Of a stretch of DNA of 64,000 nucleotides, positions 62,115-64,000 are shown in pieces. The stretch spans positions 248,001-312,000 of the forward strand of contig NZ_CP108383.1 of assembly GCF_035958815.1 (NCBI RefSeq), written 5' to 3'. Below the pieces are notes generated by a model. It saw only the letters and a program-made list of their open reading frames with translations. It was not told where the DNA came from and ran no database searches. The stretch is from Nocardia sp. NBC_01327 (lineage in GTDB: Bacteria; Actinomycetota; Actinomycetes; Mycobacteriales; Mycobacteriaceae). Position 1 is the first letter of the stretch. Every line of letters starts with the position of its first letter. The translations under genes were made by a program, and so were the position numbers.

Positions 62115-63057
62115 CGATCCCTCCGCACACCGCGATCATCGGGAGCGCCGCTGCCGTCCACCACCAGGCGCGCCGCCCCGTCATGGCTGCCACTGCGGCC
62201 AGTACCAGGCCCGCACCCAGGGCCAATGCCATTCCGCCACCGCCGATCAGCAAGCCCCACAGGGCCGATCCCGCCGGCCGAATCGCCTCACACTGCACCG
62301 AGAAGTCCTTCTTCGCGGTGCAGCGATTATGGATCAGCCCGAATGCCTTACCGAAAAGGTCGTAGGCGAACAGGGCCGCAATAGCCACATCCACTGCGAA
62401 CAACAAGGTCGCCAGGAGCACGTCCTTGCGCGCCACCGCTGGTCGTGACGACCCGGCGGGTGACGACACCGACCGGTCGGGTCCCGCAGCCACGGGATGC
62501 TGTTCCGGCACACTCTGATTCACCCCGGAGTCGCCGGGTGGCAGGGTGTGCTTGACCGTTTCGGCCGCGTCCGCCCCATACGGCTGCACCGCACGGCCCG
62601 GTTCCTGCGGCGGAGTGGGGCCACCGGGCCCTCGTGAAACACCAGGACCCGGCGGACGGCCTGCCCCGCCCGGATTCCGTTGCGGCCCCAGCCCACCTGG
62701 CCCCGGCGACTGCCCCGGCCCGCCCGATCCCGGCCCCGGCCCACCTGGTCCCGGCGACTGCGCTGACCCACCCGATCCCGGCGGCTGCCCACCTGGCCCC
62801 GGCGACTGCGCTGGACCGCTCGGTCCCGGCGACTGCCCCGGACCGCTCGGCCCCGGCCCACCTGATCCCGGCGACTGCGCCGGACCGTTCGGTCCCGGCG
62901 GACGTCCCGGACCCGGCGGGGGTTGCTGACGTCCGGGAACGCCTGGATTCCGTTGCGGCACCGGGCCAGCCGGTCGCTGCGGCGGCGCTGGCGGGCGGGC
63001 GGGATTCGGGCGAGGGCCGTCCGCCCCTGGCCGTCGCGGTTCATTGGGCGGATACAT
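62083..63057 (-). CDS. Proline-rich N-terminus membrane protein
   Basis: A 324-residue protein. About 190 residues of Pro/Gly/Gln/Ser (PGPGGPGPGSGGPGQSPG-like) precede a membrane domain with three or four helices: VLLATLLFAVDVAIAALFAY, GLLIGGGGMALALGAGLVLA and AWWWTAAALPMIAVCGGIGH. A short loop with two Cys (IHNRCTAKKDFSVQCEAIR) lies between the first two, probably extracytoplasmic and disulfide-linked. The architecture recalls actinobacterial cell-surface proteins with disordered cytoplasmic N-termini. Function unknown. Confidence 0.7.
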   Translation of the reverse strand: MYPPNEPRRPGADGPRPNPARPPAPPQRPAGPVPQRNPGVPGRQQPPPGPGRPPGPNGPAQSPGSGGPGPSGPGQSPGPSGPAQSPGPGGQPPGSGGSAQSPGPGGPGPGSGGPGQSPGPGGLGPQRNPGGAGRPPGPGVSRGPGGPTPPQEPGRAVQPYGADAAETVKHTLPPGDSGVNQSVPEQHPVAAGPDRSVSSPAGSSRPAVARKDVLLATLLFAVDVAIAALFAYDLFGKAFGLIHNRCTAKKDFSVQCEAIRPAGSALWGLLIGGGGMALALGAGLVLAAVAAMTGRRAWWWTAAALPMIAVCGGIGHLLVGNAVN

Positions 63058-63177
63058 ACGTGGACTCCCCCGGTCGATCGTCTTCTCTCGGCATTCTGAC
63101 CGTGTCGCGAGCTCACCGCCACTCCGATTCCGGTCGGCCGGGCCGCATACCGGATAGCTGAGTAGGGTGCTCGGTTA

Positions 63178-64000
63178 ATGAACGAGAGCGCGGGTGCCCC
63201 GGACTTCGACGCTGCGATCGTCTATGCGATTCCGATGCGGACTCGGTTTCGCGGGATCACCGTCCGGGAGGGGATGCTGATACCCGGGCCGCTCGGGTGG
63301 GGAGAGTTCTGCGCCTTCCCCGAGTACGACGATCATGAGGCGGCCGCCTGGCTCGCTACCGCGGTGGAGCAGGTGACCGCCGGGTGGCCCGAGCCGGTGC
63401 GGGATCGGGTGCCGGTGAACTGCATTGTCCCGGCGGTCGGCCCGGAGCGGGCCCGGGAGATCGTTGCCGCGTCGGGGTGCCGGACCGCGAAGGTGAAGGT
63501 CGCCGATCATCCGGGGTCGCTGGCGGAGGATATCGAGCGGGTGGCTGCCACCCGGGAGGCGCTCGGACCCGGCGGCGGGGTCCGGATCGACGCGAACGGG
63601 CTGTGGGATGTGGAGACCGCGGTCGAGCACATCAAGCAGATCGACCGGGCCGCAGGAGGTTTGGAGTACGTCGAGCAGCCCTGCCGCACCATCGAGGAGC
63701 TGGCCGCCGTACGCCGGCGGGTGAACGTGCGCATCGCCGCCGACGAATCGATTCGGCGCGCGGAGGACCCGATGCGCGTCGTGGTGGCGGGCGCCGCGGA
63801 TGTCGCGGTGCTGAAATGCACACCGCTGGGCGGAGTCCGCCGCGCGCTGCAGGTCGCCGAGGCCGCCGGACTGCCCTGCATCGTCTCTTCGGCACTGGAG
63901 ACCAGCATCGGCCTCTCCGCCCAGATCGCCCTGGCCGCAACACTTCCCGAACTCGACTTCGCCTGCGGCCTGGACACCCTCTCCCTCTTCACCGGCGATC
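63178..64000 (+). CDS. menC: o-Succinylbenzoate synthase (partial, runs off the right edge)
   Basis: Menaquinone-pathway enolase-superfamily enzyme. My translation of 274 complete codons starts MNESAGAPDFDAAIVYAIPM and shows the barrel motifs KVKVADH (general-acid/base Lys pair), RIDANGLWD (metal Asp), EYVEQPC (metal Glu), IAADESIR (metal Asp) and AVLKCTPLGGVRRA (Lys). It then reads SSALETSIG before the window ends. The family is about 320-340 residues long, so about 50 residues are missing. ATG 63178 lies 9 bases after a TAGGGT box, perhaps leaderless. Converts SHCHC to o-succinylbenzoate. Confidence 0.93.
   Translation, partial: MNESAGAPDFDAAIVYAIPMRTRFRGITVREGMLIPGPLGWGEFCAFPEYDDHEAAAWLATAVEQVTAGWPEPVRDRVPVNCIVPAVGPERAREIVAASGCRTAKVKVADHPGSLAEDIERVAATREALGPGGGVRIDANGLWDVETAVEHIKQIDRAAGGLEYVEQPCRTIEELAAVRRRVNVRIAADESIRRAEDPMRVVVAGAADVAVLKCTPLGGVRRALQVAEAAGLPCIVSSALETSIGLSAQIALAATLPELDFACGLDTLSLFTGD

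Overview
The window is high-GC chromosomal DNA of an actinobacterium of the order Mycobacteriales, most likely Nocardia or a close relative. The clues are an MmpL3-type mycolate exporter, a SigL/RslA sigma/anti-sigma pair, a GH63 glucosylglycerate hydrolase, an F420-type LLM oxidoreductase, an EXLDI protein, MenC, and many leaderless genes whose -10 box lies 6 to 8 bases before the start codon. Most of the window is dense chromosomal coding sequence. Many of the computed starts are too long, and I reset them using family N-termini, Shine-Dalgarno spacing, -10 boxes or 4-base stop/start overlaps.

Layout. 0.1-11.5 kb: mmpL3, a DUF2339 membrane protein, an alpha/beta hydrolase, a DUF1707 protein, an AI-2E transporter/MacS-type kinase/LuxR regulator run, and a membrane protein coupled to a winged-helix regulator. 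11.6-19.7 kb: an accessory island of gene-poor, repeat-rich DNA. It holds two orphan immunity-type genes (SUKH and DUF4279), an IS3-family element that split a repeat whose intact copy is also in the window, a two-gene operon behind a promoter and tandem terminators, and a gene pair with beta-rich amyloid-like motifs whose second member has lost its start codon. Copies of the 5' end of the adenylate cyclase gene at the right edge recur at the left edge and in the middle of the island.

19.7-36.3 kb: cyclase, LPG-synthase-TM protein, DUF3054, a penicillin-binding-protein homologue without its catalytic motifs, aroQ, an ABC exporter with its own XRE regulator, an imine-reductase-like enzyme divergent from an HxlR regulator, glycerate kinase, GNAT, PlsC, YqgE, sigL-rslA with a matching SigL-type promoter, and a DrrAB exporter next to an EXLDI gene. 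36.4-42.0 kb: a compact, probably biosynthetic operon (ThDP enzyme, SRPBCC protein, KAS III homologue, PLP aminotransferase) facing a bile-acid:Na+-symporter-family protein. 42.1-44.8 kb: a TIGR04222 membrane protein with a Cys-rich tail, a DUF692 (MNIO) enzyme and a repeat-bearing partner protein, all overlapping by ATGA. This resembles a peptide- or protein-modification cassette.

44.8-64 kb: TetR/DUF4345 pair, His-rich metal-binding protein, GNAT, SdpI-family protein with a Cys-rich tail, leuS, two tandem polysaccharide deacetylases, SDR, ggh, GH25 lysozyme, an amino-acid ABC importer with fused receptor and permease, an LLM oxidoreductase, a UgpC/MsiK-type ATPase, an HxlR regulator divergent from a thiolase over a nested palindrome, two small membrane proteins, and the start of menC running off the right edge. 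I saw no rRNA, tRNA or CRISPR array.
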